Positions 22,459 through 29,595 of a stretch of DNA of 41,392 nt are shown here, one piece after another (positions within the stretch are counted from its first letter, which is position 1; each line of letters starts with the position of its first letter). Under the pieces are notes generated by a model. The model had not been told where the DNA came from. It worked only from the letters and a program-made list of their open reading frames with translations, and made no database searches. Made by a program: the position numbers and the translations under genes. This DNA is from an uncultured Eubacteriales bacterium (GTDB lineage: Bacteria; Bacillota; Clostridia; Oscillospirales; Acutalibacteraceae): the NCBI GenBank assembly GCA_934488615.1, contig CAKSSJ010000017.1, forward strand, positions 1 to 41,392, given 5' to 3'.

Positions 22459-23250
22459 TTATTTAAATATTTCACATAAATCCTTTATCGAGTCAACGCA
22501 GACATCGGCTTTAATATCCGATTTTTCGTAGATTTCCGGGGTCGTAACTCCCGTCAGAACGCATGCGGTTTTCATGCCGTGTCGAACGCCGAGGGCGATG
22601 TCCGCGGCAAGCGAATCGCCGATGAAGCATATCTCGTCGCGTCTGCAATGCAAAAGCTCCGTAAGATAATCCGCCGTGTAGACCTCGGGCTTGCCCATAA
22701 CGAGCGGCTCAACACCTGTGCAGGTGGCAAACAGCGCCATCATCGAGCCTGCGTCGGGCATATAGTCATCGCCCATGGGCGCCTTGATATCGGGGTGGGT
22801 GACAATGAACTTTGCCCCCTTGATTATATAATTACAGCCCTTGCGTATCTTTTCGTAATTGAGTGTATCGTCAAGACCGAGAACGACTATGTCAGGCATG
22901 TCCTGAGTGAGCGGTATTCCCGATTTTTCAAAGTCATAAAGCAGACGGCTGTTGCCGATAAGATAAACGGATTTGTTCGGGTAGTTCTTTTTAATATAAT
23001 TTATCGCAACATGAGTTGAAACTATGATTTTTTCCTCGGGAACGGGGAAGCCCATATTAACAAGCTTTTCGAGACAAACCTTTGAATTGTTCGACGAATT
23101 GTTGGTCAGAAAATAAAAATCCTTTCCGTTCTCCTTAACGAGATCAAAGAATTCCTTTGCTCCGTCGATAAGCTCGTTGCCGAGGTAAACCGTTCCGTCG
23201 AGATCGGCGACATAATATTTTACATTTTCGAATATTCTTTTATCAAGCAT
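22459..23250 (-). CDS. HAD-superfamily IIA hydrolase (NagD/AraL-like phosphatase)
   Basis: A 263-residue phosphatase. Motif I is DLDGTVYLG (nucleophile Asp near 17), motif II FLTNNSSNN (near 47-55), and motif III/IV KPEVYTADYL with CFIGDSLAADIALG (near 205-218). The C2-type cap lies between. This is the NagD/AraL/p-nitrophenyl phosphatase group, which dephosphorylates sugar phosphates or related metabolites in the cytoplasm; the substrate is unclear. GAGG precedes the ATG, and a consensus promoter lies just upstream (23283-23311). Confidence 0.93.
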   Translation of the reverse strand: MLDKRIFENVKYYVADLDGTVYLGNELIDGAKEFFDLVKENGKDFYFLTNNSSNNSKVCLEKLVNMGFPVPEEKIIVSTHVAINYIKKNYPNKSVYLIGNSRLLYDFEKSGIPLTQDMPDIVVLGLDDTLNYEKIRKGCNYIIKGAKFIVTHPDIKAPMGDDYMPDAGSMMALFATCTGVEPLVMGKPEVYTADYLTELLHCRRDEICFIGDSLAADIALGVRHGMKTACVLTGVTTPEIYEKSDIKADVCVDSIKDLCEIFK

Positions 23251-23282
23251 AACTGGCCTCTTTACGATTTTTTGTCCATAAA

Positions 23283-23311
23283 ATTATATCACACGTCGAT
23301 TTATAACGCAA
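23283..23311 (-). promoter_or_regulatory. Promoter of the HAD hydrolase gene
   Basis: TTGCGT (23306-23311) and TATAAT (23283-23288) on the minus strand are spaced by 17 bases. Confidence 0.7.
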
Positions 23312-23610
23312 CACTTACGACAAATTATAACAAAATTCGACGAAATTCGAAGAAAAGCGCGATTTCTCGTCAAATTTTTCTGTACATTTAGAAGTATATG
23401 TGTTATTATAAATTCAAGACGATATCGCGTTATTGATACGCGCGCCTTAATTGAATCAATTTCCGTCATGCCGCACAAAATATTCTTGTCTTGCGTTAGC
23501 AAGCATTCAAATTTTTGGTACGCACTGACGTATAATCTTAATAGCGCAATTCGCTCACCTCGATTGTGCGGCATTGCCTTACTTAAATAAAGCTTGGGGA
23601 GAACATCATA
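23312..23610 (+). other. Intergenic region with inverted repeats and possible structured leader upstream of the XRE gene
   Basis: No convincing gene is seen in this stretch. It holds two inverted repeats. AAAATTCGACGA (23332-23343) faces TCGTCAAATTTT (23367-23378) with one wobble. ATGCCGCACAA (23468-23478) is perfectly complementary over 11 bp to TTGTGCGGCAT (23564-23574), enclosing smaller hairpins such as CTTGC/GCAAG. A TATAAT is at 23531-23536 inside the second repeat. It may be a structured 5' leader or a set of operators for the XRE regulator. Confidence 0.5.
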
Positions 23611-24000
23611 ATGGATAATTCACAAAATACAGCATTGGGAAAAAAGCTTCTTTCGCTCAGAAAAGAATTTAAAATGACTCAGGATGACGTAGCGAACATT
23701 CTCGGAATGAGCCGTACCTCATTTTCAAAGTACGAAAACGGAAACACGAATCCGCCGCTTCCGGTTTTGAGAAAGCTTGCTGATATTTATAATGTCGGAC
23801 TTGAATATCTTATTTTCGATGAGAATACGACTATCAGAGTAAATGATTCGTCCGAAGAAGATGAAAATTCCGCTGAATTCGCATTTTCAAGAATTACCGA
23901 GTTGAGACCGATTGAAAAAGAAATTGTCGGCAAGTTCAGAACCCTTTCCGATGAGGAAAAGAAAGATTTTATTAAAATGCTTTTTCCCGACAAGAAATAA
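23611..24000 (+). CDS. XRE-family transcriptional regulator
   Basis: A 129-residue protein with an N-terminal Cro/CI-type helix-turn-helix (about 10-68). Typical segments are LGKKLLSLRKEFKMTQDDVA and MSRTSFSKYENGNTNPPLP. The C-terminal tail (about 90-129), ending FRTLSDEEKKDFIKMLFPDK, is helical and charged. Such proteins often control phage or mobile-element genes. It faces the holin/lysozyme cassette across a terminator, so a regulatory link is plausible. GGGGAG lies before the ATG. Confidence 0.9.
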   Translation: MDNSQNTALGKKLLSLRKEFKMTQDDVANILGMSRTSFSKYENGNTNPPLPVLRKLADIYNVGLEYLIFDENTTIRVNDSSEEDENSAEFAFSRITELRPIEKEIVGKFRTLSDEEKKDFIKMLFPDKK

Positions 24001-24043
24001 AATAAGGCAGAAACCTTAAATCAAAGGTTTCTGCCGTTTTTTT
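24001..24043. terminator. Bidirectional terminator
   Basis: GGCAGAAACCTT (24006-24017) and AAGGTTTCTGCC (24024-24035) form a perfect 12-bp stem between the convergent XRE and lysozyme genes, with a T run at 24037-24043. Confidence 0.9.
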
Positions 24044-24944
24044 AACTGACCTTACTTACGAGGAGCACATAGCATGCTCTGATCGTTCTTGAGCCTGCAA
24101 GTCCGTCAACCTCGATTTTTGCCGCGCGCTGTACCTGCTTGGTCGCTTCAACGGTTCCGTCGCCGAAAATGTTGTTATCGTCAACGCCCTGCGTGATGAC
24201 CTTTGCCTTTTTAAGAGACAGAAGCAGCTGCTTGTATGCGTAAACTCCTTCGTTTGCGTCGCCCTTTTGGAAATATCCTCTTGTCATATCGTTTCCTCCG
24301 ATGTTTTGTGATTTGATTTTTTCCGGCTCAGGCTTCGGCTTGCCCTTATCTCCGTTGATAAGCGCGGGATAGTCAACATAACCGTAGTTGAGATCGGTGC
24401 TGCCGTCGATTCCGTTTACCTTGCCCGAGGAAGTGTACTGCCATATGCCGTACGATTTTTTGTAGGTGTTTTTGTCGTTATACTGAGCAACCCACTTTGC
24501 CTTGCTATCGTACCATGAATCGGTAAGACGGGTGTTGAACCAGTTTGTGTTCGCGTAGATTCCTGCCCAGAAGCCTGCTTTTTCAATTCCTTCAACAAAT
24601 GTTTTCGCCATTTTCAATATTGTTGAATTTGCCTGACTGCCCGTGGTTGCTTCGTCCTCAAGGTCGTAGTAAACAGGGTAGGAGGGCTTTTTGTCTTTAA
24701 GAAGCTTAAGACAGTTTTTAAGCTCTCTTTTTGCTTCCCCGACCGATTCCGCGTAGCTGAAATAATATGCACCCCACGGAATACCGACGCGCTCACATTC
24801 CTTGACGTTTCTTTCAAAATATGAGTCAACACCGCCGTTGCCGTATCCGCACCGAATGATCGCAAATTTGATTCCTGCCGACTTGACCTTATCCCAGTCA
24901 ATGGTTTTCTGCCAGTAGGACACATCGACGCCTTTAGTTGCCAT
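24042..24944 (-). CDS. GH25 lysozyme (endolysin-like) with peptidoglycan-binding domain
   Basis: A 300-residue muramidase. The GH25 barrel spans about residues 1-190 with the N-terminal KGVDVSYWQ (D7), the catalytic D94-L-E96 in VYYDLEDEAT, and KSYGIWQYTSSGKVNGIDGS near its end. After a Pro/Lys linker, residues about 225-300 form a peptidoglycan-binding-like repeat domain (FQKGDANEGVYAYKQLL and FGDGTVEATKQVQRAAKI). No signal peptide is seen, as in phage endolysins that rely on a holin. Its start overlaps the holin gene by 11 bases. The ATG at 24944 is 9 bases from GGGAG; an ATG at 24950 is too close to it. Confidence 0.93.
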   Translation of the reverse strand: MATKGVDVSYWQKTIDWDKVKSAGIKFAIIRCGYGNGGVDSYFERNVKECERVGIPWGAYYFSYAESVGEAKRELKNCLKLLKDKKPSYPVYYDLEDEATTGSQANSTILKMAKTFVEGIEKAGFWAGIYANTNWFNTRLTDSWYDSKAKWVAQYNDKNTYKKSYGIWQYTSSGKVNGIDGSTDLNYGYVDYPALINGDKGKPKPEPEKIKSQNIGGNDMTRGYFQKGDANEGVYAYKQLLLSLKKAKVITQGVDDNNIFGDGTVEATKQVQRAAKIEVDGLAGSRTIRACYVLLVSKVS

Positions 24945-25194
24945 CAGCATCTTCTCCCTTCAAAATTTTATCGGCTTTTTGCGCTTTCTCGGTAAAGCTG
25001 TTGTTGCTCCACCACGACCAGACCGAACCGATAACTGTCAGAATATAGGTTACATATTCCTGCCAACGGTCAACGTCAATAGCTTCGCTTTTCTTGCCGA
25101 GAATTACGCAAAACTGACTTACGAGAGCGAGCAAAAGAACAACGGTCCTTGCCCATGTCTGTACGGAAACACCTTTTATATTCATTTTTTTCAT
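24934..25194 (-). CDS. Phage-type holin (SPP1-like family)
   Basis: An 86-residue protein with two hydrophobic segments (about 12-33 and 48-62) and a charged C-terminal tail. The GVSVQTWARTVVLLLALVSQ start and the VIGSVWSWWSNNSFTEKAQK segment are characteristic of SPP1-family holins. It would form membrane lesions that let the overlapping GH25 lysozyme reach the wall. AAAGGTGG precedes the ATG. No other phage structural gene is in the window, so this is a remnant or a domesticated lysis cassette. Confidence 0.88.
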   Translation of the reverse strand: MKKMNIKGVSVQTWARTVVLLLALVSQFCVILGKKSEAIDVDRWQEYVTYILTVIGSVWSWWSNNSFTEKAQKADKILKGEDADGN

Positions 25195-25246
25195 TGTAAG
25201 ACCACCTTTCTGTTTCGGTACAAGCTAATTTTATAAAACGAACCGT

Positions 25247-25307
25247 AATATAGTGTGATTTACGCCTTTGTCCGATATTTTCAGACTTTCTCCGCCTTTT
25301 TCCGATA
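25247..25307 (-). promoter_or_regulatory. Holin/lysozyme promoter with two 15-bp direct repeats 30 bp apart
   Basis: On the minus strand TATCGGACAAAGGCG (25263-25277) and TATCGGAAAAAGGCG (25293-25307) differ at one base and repeat with a 30-bp period. The proximal copy covers the -35 position (TCGGAC, 25270-25275), 17 bases before the -10 candidate TATATT (25247-25252). The poor -35 suggests activator-dependent transcription. Confidence 0.6.
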
Positions 25308-25380
25308 GACGGCGTTATATAATATGCCGACAAAAGAGAATATATGACAAAATAATTCAAACAAAAATTTTTAAATAATA

Positions 25381-25437
25381 TTGACAAACCCAAAACACAA
25401 TATCATAATATAACAGTGTTATATAACGGTGTTATAA
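25381..25437 (+). promoter_or_regulatory. Promoter and TetR-type operator of the decayed TetR/ABC locus
   Basis: TTGACA (25381-25386) and CATAAT (25404-25409) are spaced by 17 bases. A near-palindrome with ATAACA...TGTTAT ends overlaps the start region (about 25408-25436). The spacing and dyad fit autoregulation by a TetR-family repressor whose gene starts at 25450. Confidence 0.65.
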
Positions 25438-25449
25438 AGAGGTGGCAAA

Positions 25450-25584
25450 ATGTCCTGTGAAGATAAATCAACGCTTGAACTTATTCTCAACGCGGCGAAA
25501 GAGGATTTCCTCGATAAGGGCTTTAAGTCTGCCTCTTTAAGAAATATCGTAAAAAAAGCAGGCGTTACAACGGGCGCGTTATAA
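25450..25584 (+). pseudogene. Truncated TetR-family regulator (N-terminal 44 codons only)
   Basis: The ATG follows GAGGTGG, and 44 codons encode the first part of a TetR DNA-binding domain: LELILNAAKEDFLDKGFKSA and SLRNIVKKAGVTTGAL. In intact family members that last string continues as YGYF or a similar sequence with about 150 more residues. Here TAA interrupts straight after GAL, at the point where sequence of an ABC exporter begins in another frame. This is a deletion scar rather than a simple nonsense mutation. Confidence 0.8.
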
Positions 25585-26645
25585 AGAAAATCAGAAAGGT
25601 TGAAAGCCGACTTATAAAATCCGAGTTCGGCACGGCGGTGTTCGTTGTTTCGGCAGGCTTGGTGCTCCGTCTCGGAATCGCGACAACGGCGCTCGTCGGC
25701 GCATATCTTCTGACTAAGGGTGAAATTGATATACTTATTTTCTTCATGTTCCTGCTTGTCGCTTCAAGACTTTACGATCCGCTTGAGAGCACATTGCAGA
25801 ACCTTGCCGCAATTATTTCAACAGACTGCAACATCGAGCGTATGAATGAAATTCTCGACTGCAACGTTCAGGTCGGCTCGGATAAGCTAACGAACAAGGG
25901 CTGTGACATATGCTTTGAAAATGTCGGCTTTTCATATAATGACGGCGAAAAGGTGCTTGATGATGTTTCATTTACGGCAAAGCAGAGCGAGGTTACCGCA
26001 CTCGTCGGACCGTCGGGCGGCGGTAAAACGACCGTTTCACGTCTTGCCGCGCGATTCTGGGATATCAATAAGGGCAAAATCACCGTCGGCGGAATGGACG
26101 TTTCAAAGATAGACCCCGAAACCCTTATGTCTCTTTATTCGATCGTTTTCCAGGACGTTACGCTCTTTGATAATACGGTTATGGAAAATATTCGTCTCGG
26201 AAAGAAGGATGCGACGGACGAGGAGGTCATCGCGGCGGCGAAGCTTGCCAACGTTGATGAATTTGTAGAAAAGCTTCCCGATAAGTGGAATTCAACCATC
26301 GGTGAAAACGGCTGTGAGCTTTCGGGCGGCGAACGTCAGCGTATTTCGATCGCCCGTGCATTCCTCAAGGATGCGCCGATTATTCTCCTTGATGAGGCGA
26401 CTGCAAGCCTAGATGTTGAGAACGAAACAGCAATTCAGACCGCTCTTTCAAGACTTATCAAGAATAAGACGGTCATGATTATCGCGCACAGAATGAGAAC
26501 CGTTTCGGGTGCGGATAAGATAGTTGTGCTTAAGGACGGCATTGTTGCCGAGCAGGGCAGACCCGACGAGCTTCTTGAAAGCAAGGGTATTTTCTCACAC
26601 ATGGTAGAGCTTCAGACCGAGAGTCAGAACTGGACTCTTGCATAA
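25581..26645 (+). pseudogene. 5'-truncated ABC exporter (part of membrane domain plus ATPase)
   Basis: An open frame runs through the junction and encodes about 355 residues of a fused TMD-NBD exporter that is normally near 580-600. The N-terminal part (about 1-80), KKIRKVESRLIKSEFG and LRLGIATTALVGAYLLTKGE, is the last third of the membrane domain. The ATPase domain is intact: Walker A GPSGGGKTT, signature LSGGERQR, Walker B IILLDEATASLD, and the H-loop IIAHRMR. No ribosome binding site precedes the first usable start codons (GTG at 25638). It may still be transcribed from the TetR promoter. Some annotators would call it a CDS from 25638. Confidence 0.75.
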
Positions 26646-26682
26646 AAAAACAACCGTCGGCTGAAAAGTCGGCGGTTCTTTA
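26646..26682 (+). terminator. Terminator after the ABC remnant
   Basis: AACCG...CGGTT with an extended imperfect inner stem around GAAA is followed by TCTTTAT. An A run precedes it. Confidence 0.7.
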
Positions 26683-26687
26683 TGCTA

Positions 26688-26716
26688 TTGACCCGAATTT
26701 ATCCGTATGGTATAAT
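26688..26716 (+). promoter_or_regulatory. Promoter of the TIM-barrel isomerase-like gene
   Basis: TTGACC (26688-26693) and TATAAT (26711-26716) are spaced by 17 bases, and TGG directly before the -10 provides an extended element. Confidence 0.85.
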
Positions 26717-26746
26717 TTTTATATCATTTGACGGAAGGTGAGAGGT

Positions 26747-27529
26747 ATGCGATTCGGAATGTGCATGGGTGTGGACAGCCCTCAGAACATAAAGATTGCC
26801 AAGGACGCGGGCTTTGATTATATTGAATGTAATTTCAACAGTCTTTCACGAGCTGATGAGGAAACATTTGAAAAATTCAAGGAAGCTCTCAATGACTGTA
26901 ATATAAGATGCGAAGCCGCAAACTGCTTTATGCCCTCGGATCTTCCGATAATAGGTCACGATTACGGCAGAAAAAAATACTGTGACTTTATTGAAAACGG
27001 TATGATTAGAGGAAAGAAAATCGGGCTTGAGGTTATAGTGTTCGGCTCGGGTGCGGCTCGCAGTATTCCCGACGGAACAAGCTATGCGGAGGGCTTTAAA
27101 CAGCTCGGAGATTTTCTTGCAAGCGTCGTTTCGCCGCTTGCCGAAAGGTACGGAATGACGGTTGTTATGGAGCCTTTGAGAAAGAACGAGTGCAACATAA
27201 TCAATACGGTCAAGGAGGGCGTTATGCTCGCAGTACTTTCGGGTAAACCGAATATTGCCTGCCTTGTGGATCTGTATCACATGGAATTTGACGATAATGA
27301 CGATATACGTCAGCTTAAAGGCTCAATCAAGCATGCTCATTTTTCAAATCCTGTTTCTGCAAACGGATTGAAAAGATGCTTCCCAAAAGGCTTCGAGGAG
27401 TACGATTATCAAGCCTTTATTGACGCACTGAAATATGCAGACTGTGAGCGTTGCTCGGTTGAGGCAAACTGCCAATGCTATGAAACGGAAGCCATTGAGA
27501 CAGGTGAGCTTATAAAAAAGCTAAGATAA
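26747..27529 (+). CDS. Sugar phosphate isomerase/epimerase-like TIM-barrel protein
   Basis: A 260-residue protein of the xylose isomerase-like (AP endonuclease 2) TIM-barrel superfamily. Metal-ligand strands are visible: VVMEPLRKNECN (Glu), CLVDLYHMEF (Asp and His), IKHAHFSNP (His), and CSVEANCQCYE (Glu near the C-terminus). Such enzymes isomerise or epimerise keto-sugars or inositol derivatives; the substrate is unknown. The ATG at 26747 is favoured by AAGGTGAG just upstream; a GTG at 26738 is in frame but would include that site. It is monocistronic. Confidence 0.85.
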   Translation: MRFGMCMGVDSPQNIKIAKDAGFDYIECNFNSLSRADEETFEKFKEALNDCNIRCEAANCFMPSDLPIIGHDYGRKKYCDFIENGMIRGKKIGLEVIVFGSGAARSIPDGTSYAEGFKQLGDFLASVVSPLAERYGMTVVMEPLRKNECNIINTVKEGVMLAVLSGKPNIACLVDLYHMEFDDNDDIRQLKGSIKHAHFSNPVSANGLKRCFPKGFEEYDYQAFIDALKYADCERCSVEANCQCYETEAIETGELIKKLR

Positions 27530-27561
27530 AAGAAGGTCGGTTTTTCCGACCTTCTTTATTT
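27527..27561. terminator. Bidirectional terminator
   Basis: AGAAGGTCGG (27531-27540) and CCGACCTTCT (27546-27555) form a perfect 10-bp stem with a T5 loop. It separates the convergent isomerase-like gene from the end of the eight-gene minus-strand operon. Confidence 0.9.
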
Positions 27562-28467
27562 TTAGAATTTATTGATTTGACCGACCGTGTATTGCAGAAT
27601 CTTCAGTGCGTCAGCCGAATTAACCTTGCTGTCGCGGTTTACGTCGGCAAGCGTTTGCTGTTCACGGCTGAGGCTTGTGATTCCGACCGTGTGCTGGAGA
27701 ACAAGCAGTGCGTCAGCGGAATTGATTTTGCCGTCCTTGTTTACATCGCCAGTCTTTGACGTTGTGTTGACCTTGAATTTAAGCGTCGCCTTTGAGCAGT
27801 CAAAGGACTGATCGTCGGAATACATCAGCATGTCTCCCGTCATAGCCGAGGTCTTATATATTGAGCTGTAAAAATAGCCCGTTCTGTAATTCTTCGTTCT
27901 CATGGTTTCAATTGGGAGAGCGATCTCACCTGTGGCGCCCGCTTTTGCATTCTTTGAAACGTCGAAAGTGATCGTTATAAGATCCTCATTGAGATTTCCA
28001 ACCGTTGTTGAAGTGAGCATAACGTTCGGGGTCATTGTAACTCTGAGCCACTGATGAGTTTTTTTGTACTCATTAAGCTTGTCCGCCGAGTAGTTCGGCC
28101 AGCCCTGATTCTTGTTGCCGTCGTTTACATTTTCCCAATCAACAAATGTTGACCAGGTTTTGCCGCAAACATTGTAAAGCTTTCCTTTGGTGTTGAATTC
28201 GCCCTTTGACGCTTTTGCAAAAATCGACGGGGTGTAAAAGAGCTGGAAGCATGTGGGACCCGTGTAATAGTTGTTTGAAAGGTGTAATGTCACCTTGACG
28301 GAATCCCCGGGATTAACTGAAATCACATTGTTCGAGTTATATGAGGTGCCGTTGACGTTGGCGGTCATCGTCCATGTTGCGTTGTAGGTCGTTTTTGCTC
28401 CTGCAAATACAAAGCAGCAGGACAATGCGATAATTACTGCTAATAAAACGCTGAATAATTTCTTCAT
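27562..28467 (-). CDS. Secreted dockerin-containing protein
   Basis: A 301-residue exported protein. Signal peptide 1-24 (LFSVLLAVIIALSCCFVFAGA). Residues about 25-235 form a beta-rich domain that starts with NPGDSVKVTLHLSNNYYTGP and resembles cohesin-like folds. Residues about 237-301 are a type I dockerin with two Ca-binding loops, GDVNKDGKINSADALLVL and ADVNRDSKVNSADALKIL. Dockerins attach proteins to cohesin-bearing scaffolds. A cohesin-like domain and a dockerin in one small protein suggest an adaptor. The start at 28467 follows AAAGGATGG; an ATG at 28485 would overlap the upstream gene. It is the last gene of the operon. Confidence 0.85.
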   Translation of the reverse strand: MKKLFSVLLAVIIALSCCFVFAGAKTTYNATWTMTANVNGTSYNSNNVISVNPGDSVKVTLHLSNNYYTGPTCFQLFYTPSIFAKASKGEFNTKGKLYNVCGKTWSTFVDWENVNDGNKNQGWPNYSADKLNEYKKTHQWLRVTMTPNVMLTSTTVGNLNEDLITITFDVSKNAKAGATGEIALPIETMRTKNYRTGYFYSSIYKTSAMTGDMLMYSDDQSFDCSKATLKFKVNTTSKTGDVNKDGKINSADALLVLQHTVGITSLSREQQTLADVNRDSKVNSADALKILQYTVGQINKF

Positions 28468-28481
28468 TGAGAACCATCCTT

Positions 28482-29567
28482 TCATCGTAATACAAGTGCT
28501 AAAATAAATCCTGCAACGGAGGCGGCAAGCACTGCGGCAGAGGCGGCAATTCCGATCATATCACGGAGCTTTTTGTCGGCAGCCTTATTTTCCTCCGATT
28601 CCTCAACGGAGCATTCAATTGATTCGTAGTCGCAGAGAACAAGCAAAAGCTTGTCAACGCATACTCTCAGAAGCTCCTTTGCCCCCTCGTCGGCATCGGC
28701 GATGATTTTGTATGTTTTTGTTCCTTCTTCATTTGCAATTGCTACATATGAACAAAGGGCATTTCCATCCTCTTCGGATAAAAACGGATTCGAGATATAT
28801 ACACCAAGGTCTGTATGATTTCTGTCGCGCACATTGCGGGCAATATGTATGGAGATCGTCTTTTCGTCAGTCTCATCTTCGGGAGAGTCGTAGTCCATGT
28901 CAACCGTAAAGGCGGAGCTGTCGCTCTTTTTGAGGAATGAAACGAGGTAATCCGAAGCGTCGTTTCCTGCAACGGATACCCTTATCGAATCCGAACCGAG
29001 CTTTTTAACGGCATTCGCAATCAGCAGTCTGTGACGGTGCTTGAGTGCCTGTGAGGCAACAAGCGCTTCGCTGATCTCTGCAAAATAATCATAGAGTGAG
29101 CCGAGAATGATCTGCTGAGCCTTATTGTCCTCAACGGGTATGTAGATAATATGCTGTCCGCCCGATGTGAGAGCAAAGCCGCAGTTGAGATAGTCTGAAG
29201 TCGGCATAACAACCGCGTTCTGCGGAAATGTAACCGATGCTTCAAAAAAATTGGGCTTGAGCTTTCTTGTTTTCATCTTGGCCGATAAAGCGGAAGCTAT
29301 TTCTTCGTTTCTTTCGGTTTTTATATCAAGCGCAGAGCAAAGCAGTCTTTTTGTTGCGTTGAACATCGTTGACTGAACTGCAACAAGGACGATATCCGCT
29401 GCCAGCAGACTTTGCGATATCGCGACAAGCAGTCTTTTCTGCGAAGTGAAATCGTTGAATTTGACACCCGACGGGAAGAAATCGTTCACACAGCCTAATA
29501 TTTGTTCCTTGCCGTTCACCGCTTCGGGCGAGTCTTGGTTGCAAAGTGAGAAGAGCTTTATATCCAT
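28482..29567 (-). CDS. Membrane-anchored protein resembling a degenerate CinA
   Basis: A 361-residue protein with one C-terminal membrane segment (about 340-359) and a large N-terminal cytoplasmic part. The family is not recognised with certainty. Its first half aligns by eye with CinA. KRLLVAISQSLLAADIVLVA corresponds to the strand before the GGLGPTPDD motif, but the motif itself is replaced by VQSTMFNATKR. Then FPQNAVVMPTSDYLNCGFAL and GGQHIIYIPVEDN match the segment FPNDNGTAPGMAIEKDGVHI with LVLPGPP. The molybdopterin-binding residues are therefore lost. AGAGGTG precedes the ATG. It lies between a class B sortase and the dockerin protein. Confidence 0.7.
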   Translation of the reverse strand: MDIKLFSLCNQDSPEAVNGKEQILGCVNDFFPSGVKFNDFTSQKRLLVAISQSLLAADIVLVAVQSTMFNATKRLLCSALDIKTERNEEIASALSAKMKTRKLKPNFFEASVTFPQNAVVMPTSDYLNCGFALTSGGQHIIYIPVEDNKAQQIILGSLYDYFAEISEALVASQALKHRHRLLIANAVKKLGSDSIRVSVAGNDASDYLVSFLKKSDSSAFTVDMDYDSPEDETDEKTISIHIARNVRDRNHTDLGVYISNPFLSEEDGNALCSYVAIANEEGTKTYKIIADADEGAKELLRVCVDKLLLVLCDYESIECSVEESEENKAADKKLRDMIGIAASAAVLAASVAGFILALVLR

Positions 29568-29595
29568 TTTTTACACCTCTTGAAATATTGTCACG

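Noticed and set aside
23284..23574. Minus-strand 96-codon frame upstream of the XRE gene
   Set aside because: No family resemblance and no ribosome binding site. It covers inverted repeats and the HAD promoter, so it is better read as regulatory DNA.
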